64,000 bases of DNA from Affinirhizobium lemnae (GCF_022968395.1 NZ_JALJQZ010000004.1:99637-163636), one strand, 5' to 3'. Positions 1-8,490 are shown, counted from the stretch's first letter. Numbers and translations are program-made. The notes: a model not told the origin generated them from the letters alone.

Positions 1-243
1 TACTGAAGCGTACCGGCGTGGACTCGAGTTTCTGAGGTGGCAGATCAGTCACCTCCTTTGCAGGCGGTTGTTTGTCTCTGCGTGTTGAAAACGGGCCAAT
101 TTTGGATGGCGGAGTGTCTTTTTCAGTCTTACTGAAGCGTACCGGCGTGGACTCGAGTTTCTGAGGTGGCAGATCAGTCACCTCCTTTGCAGGCGGTTGT
201 TTGTCTCCGCGTGTTGAAAGAGGGCCAATTTTGGATGGCGGAG
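1..243. repeat. Direct tandem repeat, 129-bp period
   Basis: Bases 1-114 recur at 130-243 with three mismatches, giving a period of 129 bp, exactly 43 codons of the minus-strand reading frame. Differences change Arg to Gly and Phe to Leu without breaking the frame. The array probably continues beyond the left edge. The intact frame and high identity suggest recent in-frame duplication of a coding repeat, not a CRISPR or noncoding satellite. Confidence 0.9.
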
Positions 244-370
244 GACTTGCCGGGGGGGCGAGCTTATTCTTTTTGGGAGGTAACTGATTTTTATCGTCTT
301 GAACCGAATTACTTTTATCTGTTGGAAAATCCTGGTTGACTTTACTTCTATTGACCGCTGACACAACCAT
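1..370 (-). CDS. Pro/Lys-rich protein with 43-residue tandem repeats (5' end only)
   Basis: An open frame runs from an ATG at 370 leftwards off the window with no stop (123 codons visible). The ATG has a strong ribosome binding site (GGAGGGG about 6 nt upstream), which decides the start over the overlapping 85-codon frame from 435. The protein is hydrophilic with no signal peptide or membrane segment. After about 40 residues rich in Lys, Asn, Asp and Pro it enters a repeat containing PPSKIGP, DKQPPAKEVTDLPPQKLE and TPVRFSKT. Two copies are visible, 43 codons apart and nearly identical in DNA. Such disordered, repetitive proteins include secreted effectors, surface-linked or scaffold proteins, but nothing here identifies a family. 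Function unknown; the rest of the gene lies outside the window. Confidence 0.72.
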   Translation of the reverse strand, partial: MVVSAVNRSKVNQDFPTDKSNSVQDDKNQLPPKKNKLAPPASPPPSKIGPLSTRGDKQPPAKEVTDLPPQKLESTPVRFSKTEKDTPPSKIGPFSTRRDKQPPAKEVTDLPPQKLESTPVRFS

Positions 371-461
371 AACACCCCTCCAATATCTAATTTATATGGT
401 TTGCTTATGTAAAACCCCAGATTTAATTCAAACATAGTTCAAGATTTAGGTAAAGAGTTAA

Positions 462-479
462 CTGTCATCTAACTTTCAT
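462..479 (+). promoter_or_regulatory. Pho-box-like direct repeat
   Basis: CTGTCAT (462-468) and CTTTCAT (473-479) are separated by 4 bp, the spacing and sequence of a PhoB-type box (two CTGTCAT-like 7-mers). It sits about 92-109 bp upstream of the repeat-protein ATG but points rightwards, where no gene starts, so its target is doubtful. A single near-consensus site may be chance. Confidence 0.3.
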
Positions 480-812
480 ACAGCAGAGATTATTGCCTCG
501 GTTTATGTGCATAAGTCAGGTGGCGTGATTGTGTAGCAACCGGCGGAAACGGGAAGTTTCCAGCCGCGTTATACCAAATGTGGATGATTTGGACCGGTTG
601 GGCCGGAGCCCTCTTCATCTCGCTGAAGCAGGAGGAATAGGCGCCTATAGCGGAACGCTGCCGCTCAAATAGCCTTATCATGGTCTTCAGACGGGTGATG
701 GCTTCGCGTTTGGTGGTAAGCGCCTGACTGTAAGCGAGTCGGCCGAGCACTGGGGTGGGTTATCGCCGCAATACCTAACGATTGCCACCCGCCGGACCGA
801 ATGGTGGAACGA

Positions 813-863
813 ATTTGACATTTGATTCGCGCCTGCGTCACGCTTTCAGCTCAAATGTCAAAT
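813..863. promoter_or_regulatory. 51-bp inverted-repeat element, left copy
   Basis: Perfect 13-bp arms ATTTGACATTTGA (813-825) and TCAAATGTCAAAT (851-863) enclose 25 bp. The reverse complement matches the element at 5758-5808 not only in its arms (TTTGAYATTTG) but also in a central CTGARAGCGTGMCG. It lies just past the amidase stop. It could be an operator, a transcript-end structure or the end of a mobilised module. Confidence 0.65.
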
Positions 864-883
864 CCGGGAATGATCAAAGCGAA

Positions 884-2326
884 TCACCAGAACGCATTAA
901 TAGGTGGAATTCTATGCGACCACGGGGCAGCCTTTTCGAGTTGTGCGGCCAGGGCGAAAAGGAGAGGTTCGCCACCGAAGGCCGCCGCGAAATGTGAGCC
1001 GATCGGCAGCCCGGCGGAGTTCCAATGCAACGGTACCGACATGGCAGGTTGACCGCTTGCGTTGAACAATGCCGTAAACGGAGAGAAGGAATGGAAGGTC
1101 TCGATGAGGCTGCCGATATCGTCTTCGTCCTTGACGACCAGTTCGCCGATCCTTGCAGGCGGTCGTGCCATCGTCGGTGTCAATAACACATCATAGCGCT
1201 GGAAAAGGGCAGCCATCCGCCTCCCGAAGGCATGAATATAATCAACAGCTGCTGCGTAATCCGCACCACTGAGATTGCCTTTGTCACGCAGAATTACACG
1301 GTGTCGGGCTTCCAGAAGCTGTTCGTCCATTGGATGGCCGGCCATGCGGCCCAGGAAGTTCATCAGGCTGCGTGTCTGCGAGCCGATGATTGTAAAGACC
1401 TGATCGTAGAATTCCAGTGCCTCGACCGGAAGGATGGTCTCCTCGACATGGTGACCAAGCGACTGGCATAGCTCTGCTGTCTTCTGTACCGCCTCGACAC
1501 AATCCGCATGGCTTTGCCAAGGTGAGATATGTGATACGAGCCCTATGCGAAGTCCTTTCGGCGCGGCACCAGTGGCGGCCGAGAGAAGCGATTGAACATG
1601 ATGCGGGGCAGCGTATGGGGCGCCGAGATCTGCACCGGCCAACTGATCAAGAGCAGCCGCACTGTCACGAACTGAAATGCTGATAACATGGCTGGTACTC
1701 ATACCCGCCCATCCTTCACCAACCGCTGGGCCCATGGGGGTCAGACCTCTGGATGGCTTCAGACCAAATACGCCACAGGCTGATGCAGGGACGCGCAATG
1801 ATCCGCCACCGTCGTTGCCATGCGCGACCGGAAGTACGCGAGCCGCGACCATGGCCGCCGCCCCACCGCTTGAGCCGCCGCAAATGTGGTCTAGCGACCA
1901 AGGATTGCGGGTAGCGCCGAAGAGCCTTGACTCTGTGGTATAGGACGATCCGAATTCGGGCGATGTGGTCGTTCCGAAGATGGTGAAGCCAGCCCGGCGA
2001 AGACGGATAGTAATTTCCGCGTCGAACGGCATGACGCTGTCCTTCAACGGCAACGAGCCGTTCGTCATCCGTGCGCCCCGGACTGGAGTGAAGAGGTCTT
2101 TGGTCAGGATCGGAACGCCTGCAAAAGGTCCCTCGGCAATGCCTGATTTGGCCTCTTCTGACGCTGTCTCGTAGAGCTTCTCGGCGATCGCGTTAAGCTG
2201 TGGATTGACCTTTTCAACCTTGCGGATGGCGTCAGAAAGGGCTTCGGCAGGTGTCAGGATGCCCTTCTGGATCTGAGACGCAAGATCCAGGCCGTCGGTT
2301 GTCGTCTTACTGGCTGAAATATTCAT
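884..2326 (-). CDS. Amidase-signature family amidohydrolase
   Basis: This 480-residue protein belongs to the amidase signature family, which hydrolyses C-N amide bonds with a Ser-cisSer-Lys triad. Lys76 (in LTKDLF), the GGSSGG loop (Ser152/153) and nucleophile Ser176 in GNDGGGSLR are visible. The latter replaces the common GTDTGGS and resembles 6-aminohexanoate-cyclic-dimer hydrolase (NylA)-type members. There is no signal peptide, so it is cytoplasmic. The ATG has AAGGGA upstream. It is last in the AraC-porin-MFS-amidase run, 63 bp after the MFS gene. Next to an iac cluster it may release an aromatic acid such as indole-3-acetate from an amide, but that substrate is inference. Confidence 0.88.
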   Translation of the reverse strand: MNISASKTTTDGLDLASQIQKGILTPAEALSDAIRKVEKVNPQLNAIAEKLYETASEEAKSGIAEGPFAGVPILTKDLFTPVRGARMTNGSLPLKDSVMPFDAEITIRLRRAGFTIFGTTTSPEFGSSYTTESRLFGATRNPWSLDHICGGSSGGAAAMVAARVLPVAHGNDGGGSLRVPASACGVFGLKPSRGLTPMGPAVGEGWAGMSTSHVISISVRDSAAALDQLAGADLGAPYAAPHHVQSLLSAATGAAPKGLRIGLVSHISPWQSHADCVEAVQKTAELCQSLGHHVEETILPVEALEFYDQVFTIIGSQTRSLMNFLGRMAGHPMDEQLLEARHRVILRDKGNLSGADYAAAVDYIHAFGRRMAALFQRYDVLLTPTMARPPARIGELVVKDEDDIGSLIETFHSFSPFTALFNASGQPAMSVPLHWNSAGLPIGSHFAAAFGGEPLLFALAAQLEKAAPWSHRIPPINAFW

Positions 2327-2389
2327 GTCAGATCCCTTTCAGTGTCATTTTTGTTGGCGGCGCAGTTTCGGGCGCCGCCAAGTTCGACT

Positions 2390-3613
2390 TTACCCGGCGA
2401 CGGTCTGTTCGGGCTGCCTGCTTCTGGTGATTCCGACGAACAACCAGGCTGCCGCCAGTAGAGTAGCGAAGAGACCCCAAATGATGATCGCCGATGCGAG
2501 ACCTGCAGGCATGCCGCCGAACGGTATTGCAATACCAGCGACAATAAGTGGGGAGGCGAACTGCCCGAGATACAGACAGGACGTGAATCCTCCGACGCCC
2601 CGTGCCCGCAAGCGCGGCGGCAGTTTCAGAAGCAGCGGAAGCGAGGCATTGGAAACGAGGAAGCCAGCTCCGAACCCTTGAATGACCATCGCAACCAACA
2701 CGACTCCATAGGATGGGGCCAGCGCCAGTACAAATAGACCGCTCGCCATAAGAAGCAGCAGGAGGACGTTGACACCGGGTACACCAATTCGATCTCGCAC
2801 GAACGACCAAGCGACCGAGCCGAGCAAGGTGCACAGGATCGCAAGTCCCGCCGCTGCACCGATCAATGAGGTGGAGGTCACGCCAAGGCCAACGAGAACC
2901 GTCGGTGTCTGAACTGTGACGACAAAGCAGGTGACCATACCGGCAAAGATCAGGAAGTAGGAAGAGGCAATGGTAAGCCTGAGCTTCTGCCCCGGAGCTG
3001 CAGGGACCGCAGTCTCTTCAGCGCGACGATCCGGCTCCCAGAGCCATGCCAGAATTGCCGGCATCATAAGCAATGGTGCAAGATAAAGCAGGAAGGGCGT
3101 TCGCCAGGACCCTTCTCCGGCAATGCCGCCGATCACGAAGAAGAGTGCTCCGACAACTCCGATCGTGATCACCTGACGGTTGATATAGCGCATTCTTTCT
3201 GCGGGTGCCCAGTAGTCGGCAATCAGCGTCGTGCAGCAGGTCATGATGATGGCTTCGGCGAAACCAAAAAACAGACGAGACAGCAGGATAAGCTTAATAT
3301 CGGCGATAATCGCCGGGAGAGCACCGAACAGGGCGTAAAGAAGACAACCGACCAAAAGCATAGTCTTGCGTCCGAAGCGGTCTGCCAGAATGCCCGCAAC
3401 AGGCGCGAACAGTGCAATGGCGAGTGCCGGAGCCGCTACGATCAAAGGCACCATATCGACCGATGCCGGATCGTTGGCAGCAACTTCTGCCGTAATCTTC
3501 GGCAACATCGGCGCGATCATCACGGAGCCCATGATTGTCAGGCTGCTGGCAAACTGGATAATCAACCCCTGCCGTGTGCCGGCGGTTCTGCTTTCGTGCG
3601 TTACATGTCCCAT
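2390..3613 (-). CDS. MFS transporter
   Basis: The 407-residue protein has about 12 hydrophobic segments and the motif-A loop GILADRFGRK (residues 74-83) between helices 2 and 3, typical of the major facilitator superfamily. It should sit in the inner membrane and move a small organic solute by proton or solute coupling. The start is well supported by GAGGAGG eight bases upstream. It is 10 bp from the porin gene upstream and 63 bp from the amidase, so all three are probably one transcript. The likely cargo is the amide or acid handled by the neighbours; the direction of transport cannot be read from sequence. Confidence 0.88.
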   Translation of the reverse strand: MGHVTHESRTAGTRQGLIIQFASSLTIMGSVMIAPMLPKITAEVAANDPASVDMVPLIVAAPALAIALFAPVAGILADRFGRKTMLLVGCLLYALFGALPAIIADIKLILLSRLFFGFAEAIIMTCCTTLIADYWAPAERMRYINRQVITIGVVGALFFVIGGIAGEGSWRTPFLLYLAPLLMMPAILAWLWEPDRRAEETAVPAAPGQKLRLTIASSYFLIFAGMVTCFVVTVQTPTVLVGLGVTSTSLIGAAAGLAILCTLLGSVAWSFVRDRIGVPGVNVLLLLLMASGLFVLALAPSYGVVLVAMVIQGFGAGFLVSNASLPLLLKLPPRLRARGVGGFTSCLYLGQFASPLIVAGIAIPFGGMPAGLASAIIIWGLFATLLAAAWLFVGITRSRQPEQTVAG

Positions 3614-3623
3614 GGCAACCTCC

Positions 3624-4565
3624 TCAGAAGCTCATGGCTACACGAAGTGCGACGTTATAGCCTTCGGCACGGTTTTCAGCGCCGAATTCCTTGTAGGCAT
3701 GCAGACTGACCAGCGGTAGACCCGGCTTGAAGAAGCTGATCGCCGGGCCAACGGCAAAGACTCGGGCGCGATTGCCGTCGGTGATGCCAGGCCCCTTGTC
3801 GTCGCTAATCTGCTGGTAGGCATAGCCAGCCACGCCGAACGTCCAATCCTGAACGTGTTGACCGATAGCGAATTCCTGTCGGTATTCGATGCCGCTTCGA
3901 TAGTCGGTGTCCGGATTGACCGTATTGAAATTCAGCGTCGCCTGGGTGGAAATTTCGAAGCCGCTGTCGGAGAGATAGGTGACACCGAGAAACGGCGTAA
4001 ACGTCCAGTGATTTGTGCCGGCATTGAAGGCATTCGACGTGCTGTAGGCTCCCGTCGGAGCCTGAACCTGGAGACCGGCATTGATGAACATGTTCGGAGG
4101 CGCCTGCCATCCGAGAATGAGAGGCAGGATCTGTATATCACCAACGCCGAAGTCATCACCAGCAATTGCGAGCGGCCCACCAGGGGTCCGTACATTGAGA
4201 CGACCGTCGATGCTGATCATTGGCAGCACGCCACCGAAGCCGACCTTTGCACCGAATAGTTCCATGTCGGTCATATAGAAGTAGGCAAGCGCCAGAGATT
4301 CAACATTTATATTGAAGTTGTTGGGTATTTCGTTGCCTGATCCATCCTTCAATGTGGTTGCTGAGTAGTACGAGGCCCTGATCCCGACAGTGCCGTAGGG
4401 CGTGCTTGGCGGCAGAATTCCCGCACCGAAATCTGTGATCCCCATTGGGGTAATCGTTGCGCCTTGTTCGACAGCTAGAACTGGCTCGGAAAAGAGCGTC
4501 AGCATTGAAATCGCAGGTAGAGTAAGAAGTGCTGAGCGTTTGAGCACACGTTTAAAATTTGTCAT
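3624..4565 (-). CDS. Outer-membrane channel of the phenol-degradation (MetA-pathway) type
   Basis: The 313-residue protein starts with a Sec signal peptide (basic n-region, hydrophobic core, predicted cleavage after VLA at residue 31). It ends in a Phe preceded by alternating residues, as in outer-membrane beta-barrels. Glycine- and aromatic-rich amphipathic strands and phrases such as GITDFGAG and FTPFLGVTYL resemble the putative phenol-degradation transporter family linked to uptake of aromatic or hydrophobic substrates. GGGGAA precedes the ATG. It lies 64 bp after the AraC gene and 10 bp before the MFS gene, suggesting a dedicated outer plus inner membrane uptake route for the amidase substrate. 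Confidence 0.8.
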   Translation of the reverse strand: MTNFKRVLKRSALLTLPAISMLTLFSEPVLAVEQGATITPMGITDFGAGILPPSTPYGTVGIRASYYSATTLKDGSGNEIPNNFNINVESLALAYFYMTDMELFGAKVGFGGVLPMISIDGRLNVRTPGGPLAIAGDDFGVGDIQILPLILGWQAPPNMFINAGLQVQAPTGAYSTSNAFNAGTNHWTFTPFLGVTYLSDSGFEISTQATLNFNTVNPDTDYRSGIEYRQEFAIGQHVQDWTFGVAGYAYQQISDDKGPGITDGNRARVFAVGPAISFFKPGLPLVSLHAYKEFGAENRAEGYNVALRVAMSF

Positions 4566-4629
4566 TGATGTTCCCCAAGGTTTCTAGTTGAACCAGTGAG
4601 GAAACTGTAAAATGCTAGTCTGGAGCGCG

Positions 4630-5658
4630 TTATCCGTTTTGGGAAGTAACTGCGGTTTTACTTCGGTCGTTTTGATCACTATTGCGCAGCGTTTCCGAAG
4701 GGAGTTCGGCGAACATGTCTCTGTAATCGGCGGCGAACCGGCTTAAGTGCCAGAACCCCCACTGCGCGGCAATGTCGCCAATGACGGCGTTCTTGTTGTT
4801 GAGCCTCGCCTCAATCAACGCCTTTCGAACCATGTTTAACCGTTCTGCCCGAATAAACTCGGTGGCGGTCAGGCCAACGGATTTGTTGAAGCACGTCTGC
4901 AAATGGCGGCGGCTGATGCCTAAGTGCGCGGCAACCTCAGCGACGGTTGGTAGATCGGCGCCATCGCGGAACATCAGGCGACGCGCCTTGTCGATGATAC
5001 GCTTGCTATTGGTATCGCTCACGGCCTCGATCTTGCGGGCTGAGGTAAGCGTCGTCAGCAGAAAATCAAAGACACAGTTTTGGACAGATGAGGCAACCGG
5101 CAAAAGCTGCATTGGTTGCACGGCGCTAAAATCCGACAGCAGCCGCAGAAATTGCGGGTCAAACGAAGGCCGCTCATCGTGCCACATGGCAATCGACGGA
5201 GAGGTGCGGATGTAGCCGGCCAGCCGGTCTTGCCCGTAGGTGGTCAGTTGTGCCGCGAGCCAAGCACGATTGATTGCGACATAGACGAGGTCAAGCGAGT
5301 GCGGTGTCACGATCTCCGGCAGAAACTGCCCATCCACCACGAGGCTGATCTGCGGATCAACCTCGTGCCCCGAAAGCCAGCCGGTACCTTGTGCATTGAT
5401 AACGAAACTGAGAACGAGCGAGCCTGGCCAACTCGTGCCACGCTTCAGAAGCGACTTATCCGCTCGTTCGCGGAAGATCTGTATCATTCCGAGTTGCAGC
5501 GCAGAAAGCGAATAGGTGATCCTGCCCGGCGACATTTGCATGAGATCGAGTTGCCAGCCGCTCATGGCAAGCTCTGCTTCACCGAGCGAATGGACCGTTT
5601 TTGCGCAAAATTTTTGCGCTGCCCAACTGTCAGCAATTTCCATATCTACTGCCACCAC
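4630..5658 (-). CDS. AraC-family regulator
   Basis: The 342-residue protein has an N-terminal ligand-sensing region like the AraC_binding_2 group (regulators of nitrile, amide and aromatic catabolism). The C-terminal domain carries two helix-turn-helix units, about 237-256 (AEVAAHLGISRRHLQTCF) and 292-313 (IGDIAAQWGFWHLSRFAADY). The first codon used is GTG with GGGGGAAGG upstream; an in-frame ATG five codons later (5643) is a possible alternative. It is the first gene of a same-strand run with porin, MFS and amidase and most likely controls them. The palindromic element at 5758-5808 is a candidate binding region. Confidence 0.88.
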   Translation of the reverse strand: MVAVDMEIADSWAAQKFCAKTVHSLGEAELAMSGWQLDLMQMSPGRITYSLSALQLGMIQIFRERADKSLLKRGTSWPGSLVLSFVINAQGTGWLSGHEVDPQISLVVDGQFLPEIVTPHSLDLVYVAINRAWLAAQLTTYGQDRLAGYIRTSPSIAMWHDERPSFDPQFLRLLSDFSAVQPMQLLPVASSVQNCVFDFLLTTLTSARKIEAVSDTNSKRIIDKARRLMFRDGADLPTVAEVAAHLGISRRHLQTCFNKSVGLTATEFIRAERLNMVRKALIEARLNNKNAVIGDIAAQWGFWHLSRFAADYRDMFAELPSETLRNSDQNDRSKTAVTSQNG

Positions 5659-5700
5659 GCCTTCCCCCTGAACTTGCTGTGTGATGGTCGGTCTTCAAGC

Positions 5701-5720
5701 GTCTCATCAATGAGTGAGAC
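5701..5720. promoter_or_regulatory. Inverted repeat upstream of AraC gene
   Basis: GTCTCA (5701-5706) and TGAGAC (5715-5720) are perfect 6-bp arms around 8 bp, about 45 bp upstream of the AraC start. It may be an operator or a leader hairpin. No regulator can be assigned. Confidence 0.4.
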
Positions 5721-5757
5721 AGTTCATTTCATAGTATCATTATAATTGAATTTCCGA

Positions 5758-5808
5758 GTTTGATATTTGCTCTGAGAGCGTGCCGAAGAGGAAAACCAAA
5801 TATCAAAT
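5758..5808. promoter_or_regulatory. 51-bp inverted-repeat element, right copy
   Basis: TTTGATATTTG (5759-5769) and CAAATATCAAA (5797-5807) are perfect 11-bp arms around 27 bp. The copy at 813-863 has TTTGACATTTG and CAAATGTCAAA, also around 27 bp. The interior CTGAGAGCGTGCCG matches the other copy in inverted orientation. It lies about 100 bp upstream of the AraC start, where an AraC-type activator or LysR operator would be expected. Confidence 0.65.
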
Positions 5809-6007
5809 TCATTCCACTATTGCCGAACATTATTTCATGTGGCCAACTTGATGTCCACTTCTAACCGTCGAAACGAGTTTTCACGCGAAGCGGAAGGTTT
5901 ACTTTTTGCTCCCATATGCCAAGCGCAATAGCGGCTCTTCGATGAGCTTTGCTGCGCCGGATCCGGGTGGCGCACCATCACAAACTATGGTCGGCGGAAT
6001 GTTTATG

Positions 6008-6733
6008 CTATTCGACCCCGCCACCCAGATAGGTTGCCATGACACGCGGATCGCTTGCCATGTCGGCCGCCTTGCCTTCGAGAACGAATTCGCCTGTGTC
6101 CATCACATAGGCATAATCCGCAACATCCAGCGCAGCGCGTGCATTCTGCTCGACAAGCAGGATTGAAACGCCTTGGTCGCGTAGTCCACGCACGCGTTTG
6201 AGAACATCGCGCACAATGGTGGGCGCAAGTCCAAGACTTGGCTCGTCGAGCAGGAGCAGGCGTGGCTGGGACATCAGTGCCCGGCCAATCGCCAACATCT
6301 GCCGTTCCCCTCCGGAAAGGGTCTGCGCCAGCTGCGCCTGTCGTTCCGCCAGCCTCGGAAACTGCTCAAAAACGCTTTCTAGGCTGTTCTTGACGTAGGC
6401 CTTGTCGCGGCGACGGACGAACGCACCCAAAAGCAGGTTGTCGAGAACTGGCATGTCACCGAATAGAGCCCTCTGTTCCGGCACCAGGCAAAAGCCTCGT
6501 TCCACTCTGTCTTCAACGGTCATGCGTGACAGGTCTTCTCCTTGATACCTTGCCCGCCCGCTCCAGGGCAGAAGCCCTGCCGCGGCGGAAAGGAGCGTGG
6601 TCTTGCCAGCCCCGTTTGCGCCGATCACGGTGGTAATCTGCCCCTCGCCAAGTGCAAGGTTGACACCACGCACGGCCTCAACCTTGCCATAGGCCACATG
6701 GATGGCTTCCAACGATAACAAAGCGTCGTTCAT
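6008..6733 (-). CDS. ABC transporter ATP-binding protein, LivF type
   Basis: The 241-residue ATPase has Walker A GANGAGKT (residues 38-45), signature LSGGERQ and Walker B LLLLDEPSLGL, in the arrangement of branched-chain amino acid (HAAT) importer LivF subunits. It should bind the cytoplasmic face of the permeases encoded upstream. Its ATG overlaps the stop of the fused permease-ATPase gene (ATGA), indicating translational coupling, and it ends the operon livK-H-MG-F. Liv-type importers carry amino acids but also aromatic acids and amides. The position beside iacR suggests indole-3-acetate or a related acid, which is inference. Confidence 0.92.
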   Translation of the reverse strand: MNDALLSLEAIHVAYGKVEAVRGVNLALGEGQITTVIGANGAGKTTLLSAAAGLLPWSGRARYQGEDLSRMTVEDRVERGFCLVPEQRALFGDMPVLDNLLLGAFVRRRDKAYVKNSLESVFEQFPRLAERQAQLAQTLSGGERQMLAIGRALMSQPRLLLLDEPSLGLAPTIVRDVLKRVRGLRDQGVSILLVEQNARAALDVADYAYVMDTGEFVLEGKAADMASDPRVMATYLGGGVE

Positions 6734-8490
6734 GCGAGACCTCCGAGATAAGCTTCCTGTACAGCCGGGTCCCGGCGGATTGTCGTTGGATCGCCTTCAC
6801 GCAATTTCTGTCCGAAGACCATGACGACGATACGATCCACGAGATTCATGACGAAATCCATGTCGTGTTCGACGATCAGGATGGTCAAACCGTCGTCACG
6901 CAGTTTTCTCAGAAGTGCGGCAAGCGCATCCTTCTCCTTCTTGCGAAGGCCGGCCGCCGGCTCGTCGAGGATCAAGAGGACCGGATCGAGTGCCAGGGCA
7001 CGGGCAATCTCCAGCACCCTTTGCTGACCCAGCGGCAGGTCTCCAGCCAGATCGTGCGCACGCTCGGCAAGACCAACCTGCTCCAGCCGCATGAGTGCTT
7101 CAAGCCGAGCGCGCTCTTCTTCCTCACGGTCGAGCTTGAGGCCGCTTTTGATGTAGCCAGCCTGGGTGCGCAGGTAGGTGCCGCCAACCACATTATCGAG
7201 CAGGGACATGGCGGGGCGCAATTTCACATGCTGGAAGGTGCGTGCGCAACCAAGGGCGGCGATCTGGCGTTGTGACAGGCGTCTGGTGTCCTTGCCAAGA
7301 AAGCGCACAGTGCCGCTGCTGACAGATAGCGTTCCCGTAATCAGGTTGAACATAGTGCTTTTTCCGGCGCCGTTAGGGCCGATCAGACCGACAATCTCGC
7401 CCGCCTTGACGTTGAAACTCACCTTGTTGACAGCGACAAGACCGCCGAAACGTCGCTCCACCGCATCAACCTCCAGCACTGTTTCGCCGGTCGCTGGCAA
7501 CCTCCGCTTTGGCAAAAGGCCCGCCTGGACATCGACCGGACGCGGCATGCGTTTGACCAGTTTGAGAACCAGTGGCATCAGCCCGCTTCGCGCAAAACGC
7601 AGGATGAGGATCAGCATCAGCGCAAAGGCCACCTGCTCCAGTTGGGCAGGATTATCCGTAAGGTGCGGTAGCAGATCCTGAAGCCAGTTCTTGATCAGAA
7701 CGATGAGGCTGGCCCCAACTGTTGCTCCCGCAACTTGAGAGGCGCCTCCAGTCATTGCCATCAGCAGGTATTCGATGGAGATCTTTACCTCAAACGGCGC
7801 CGGGCTGATGAAGCGGGTCATATGGGCATAGAGCCAGCCAGCGAGACCTGCAAGAATCCCTGCTATCACAAACACCCGCAGCCTCGTGCGGAATGTGTCC
7901 ATGCCGATGCTTCCCATGAGATGCGCGCCGCCGCGCAGGAGACGCAGCGCCCTGCCCTCACGCGAGTCGAGCAGGTTCAGGCAAAAGAGCGTCGCCAGAA
8001 GCGTGAAGGTCCATATGAGATAGTACATCGCCGTCTGCGACATGAAGGAGACCGGTCCGAGCGTGATGGGCGGAATGTTCAGCATGCCGCTATGACGGCC
8101 GAGTGGCTCCAGATTGCCGAAGAGATAATAGATCGACAGGCCCCAGGCGATTGTCGACAACGGCAGGAAGTGTCCGCCCAGCCTGAGCGTAATTGCGCCG
8201 ATGGCCAGAGCACTGGCCGCCGTGAGGGCGAGGGCGAACACCAGACCCAGCCATGGCGACCAGCCAAGCGCAGTTGTCAGCCAGCCGGTGGTGTAGGCGG
8301 CGATGCCTACAAAGGCTGCTTGACCGAACGACATCATGCCGCCGATGCCTGTCAGCAGAACAAGGCCCAGGACAACAAGCGAACTAACGCCGACATGGCT
8401 CATGAGGGTGACGAGAAAGGGAGGTGCCACGGCCGGGAGCGCCAGTAGCGCAAGGACCGCGAAAAGGGCGAATGAACGGGCGGGGATCAT
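6730..8490 (-). CDS. Fused LivM permease - LivG ATPase of a HAAT importer
   Basis: The first half (about residues 1-300) is a multi-helix permease of the LivM type. The second half is a LivG-type ATPase with Walker A GPNGAGKS, LPLGQQRVLEIAR as signature region and Walker B LLILDEPAAGL. The fusion gives about 586 residues and forces one permease per one ATPase. The start chosen is ATG 8490 (GAGGAG about 10 nt upstream, one base after the livH stop). A longer frame begins at TTG 8538 inside livH and is less likely. It is coupled to LivF by an ATGA overlap. Confidence 0.9.
   Translation of the reverse strand: MIPARSFALFAVLALLALPAVAPPFLVTLMSHVGVSSLVVLGLVLLTGIGGMMSFGQAAFVGIAAYTTGWLTTALGWSPWLGLVFALALTAASALAIGAITLRLGGHFLPLSTIAWGLSIYYLFGNLEPLGRHSGMLNIPPITLGPVSFMSQTAMYYLIWTFTLLATLFCLNLLDSREGRALRLLRGGAHLMGSIGMDTFRTRLRVFVIAGILAGLAGWLYAHMTRFISPAPFEVKISIEYLLMAMTGGASQVAGATVGASLIVLIKNWLQDLLPHLTDNPAQLEQVAFALMLILILRFARSGLMPLVLKLVKRMPRPVDVQAGLLPKRRLPATGETVLEVDAVERRFGGLVAVNKVSFNVKAGEIVGLIGPNGAGKSTMFNLITGTLSVSSGTVRFLGKDTRRLSQRQIAALGCARTFQHVKLRPAMSLLDNVVGGTYLRTQAGYIKSGLKLDREEEERARLEALMRLEQVGLAERAHDLAGDLPLGQQRVLEIARALALDPVLLILDEPAAGLRKKEKDALAALLRKLRDDGLTILIVEHDMDFVMNLVDRIVVMVFGQKLREGDPTTIRRDPAVQEAYLGGLA

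Larger units (their letters stand above)
371..883. other. Gene-poor intergenic stretch
   Basis: About 510 bp between the repeat-protein gene and the amidase stop. The first 110 bp are AT-rich and carry the ribosome binding site and presumably the promoter of the repeat-protein gene. A Pho-box-like motif lies at 462-479 and the 51-bp inverted-repeat element at 813-863. A minus-strand 86-codon frame (490-750) has no convincing ribosome site or recognisable family. Confidence 0.6.
5659..6007. other. Promoter region of the AraC module and liv operon end
   Basis: This 349-bp gap contains GTCTCA-N8-TGAGAC at 5701-5720, the 51-bp inverted-repeat element at 5758-5808 and a weak hairpin (TGCGCC/GGCGCA, 5953-5974) after the ATP-binding protein gene of the ABC transporter. 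No convincing small gene was found. Confidence 0.6.

Noticed and set aside
1-243. CRISPR-like direct repeats
   Set aside because: The 129-bp unit is in frame with a coding sequence and has no short spacer pattern.
178-435. Minus-strand 85-codon frame over the repeat region
   Set aside because: Overlaps the repeat-protein gene in another frame and lacks its strong ribosome site.
490-750. Minus-strand 86-codon frame
   Set aside because: No ribosome site, no family, and low-quality composition; probably chance.
7735-8448. 237-codon plus-strand frame opposite the fused permease gene
   Set aside because: Antisense shadow with skewed composition and no family.
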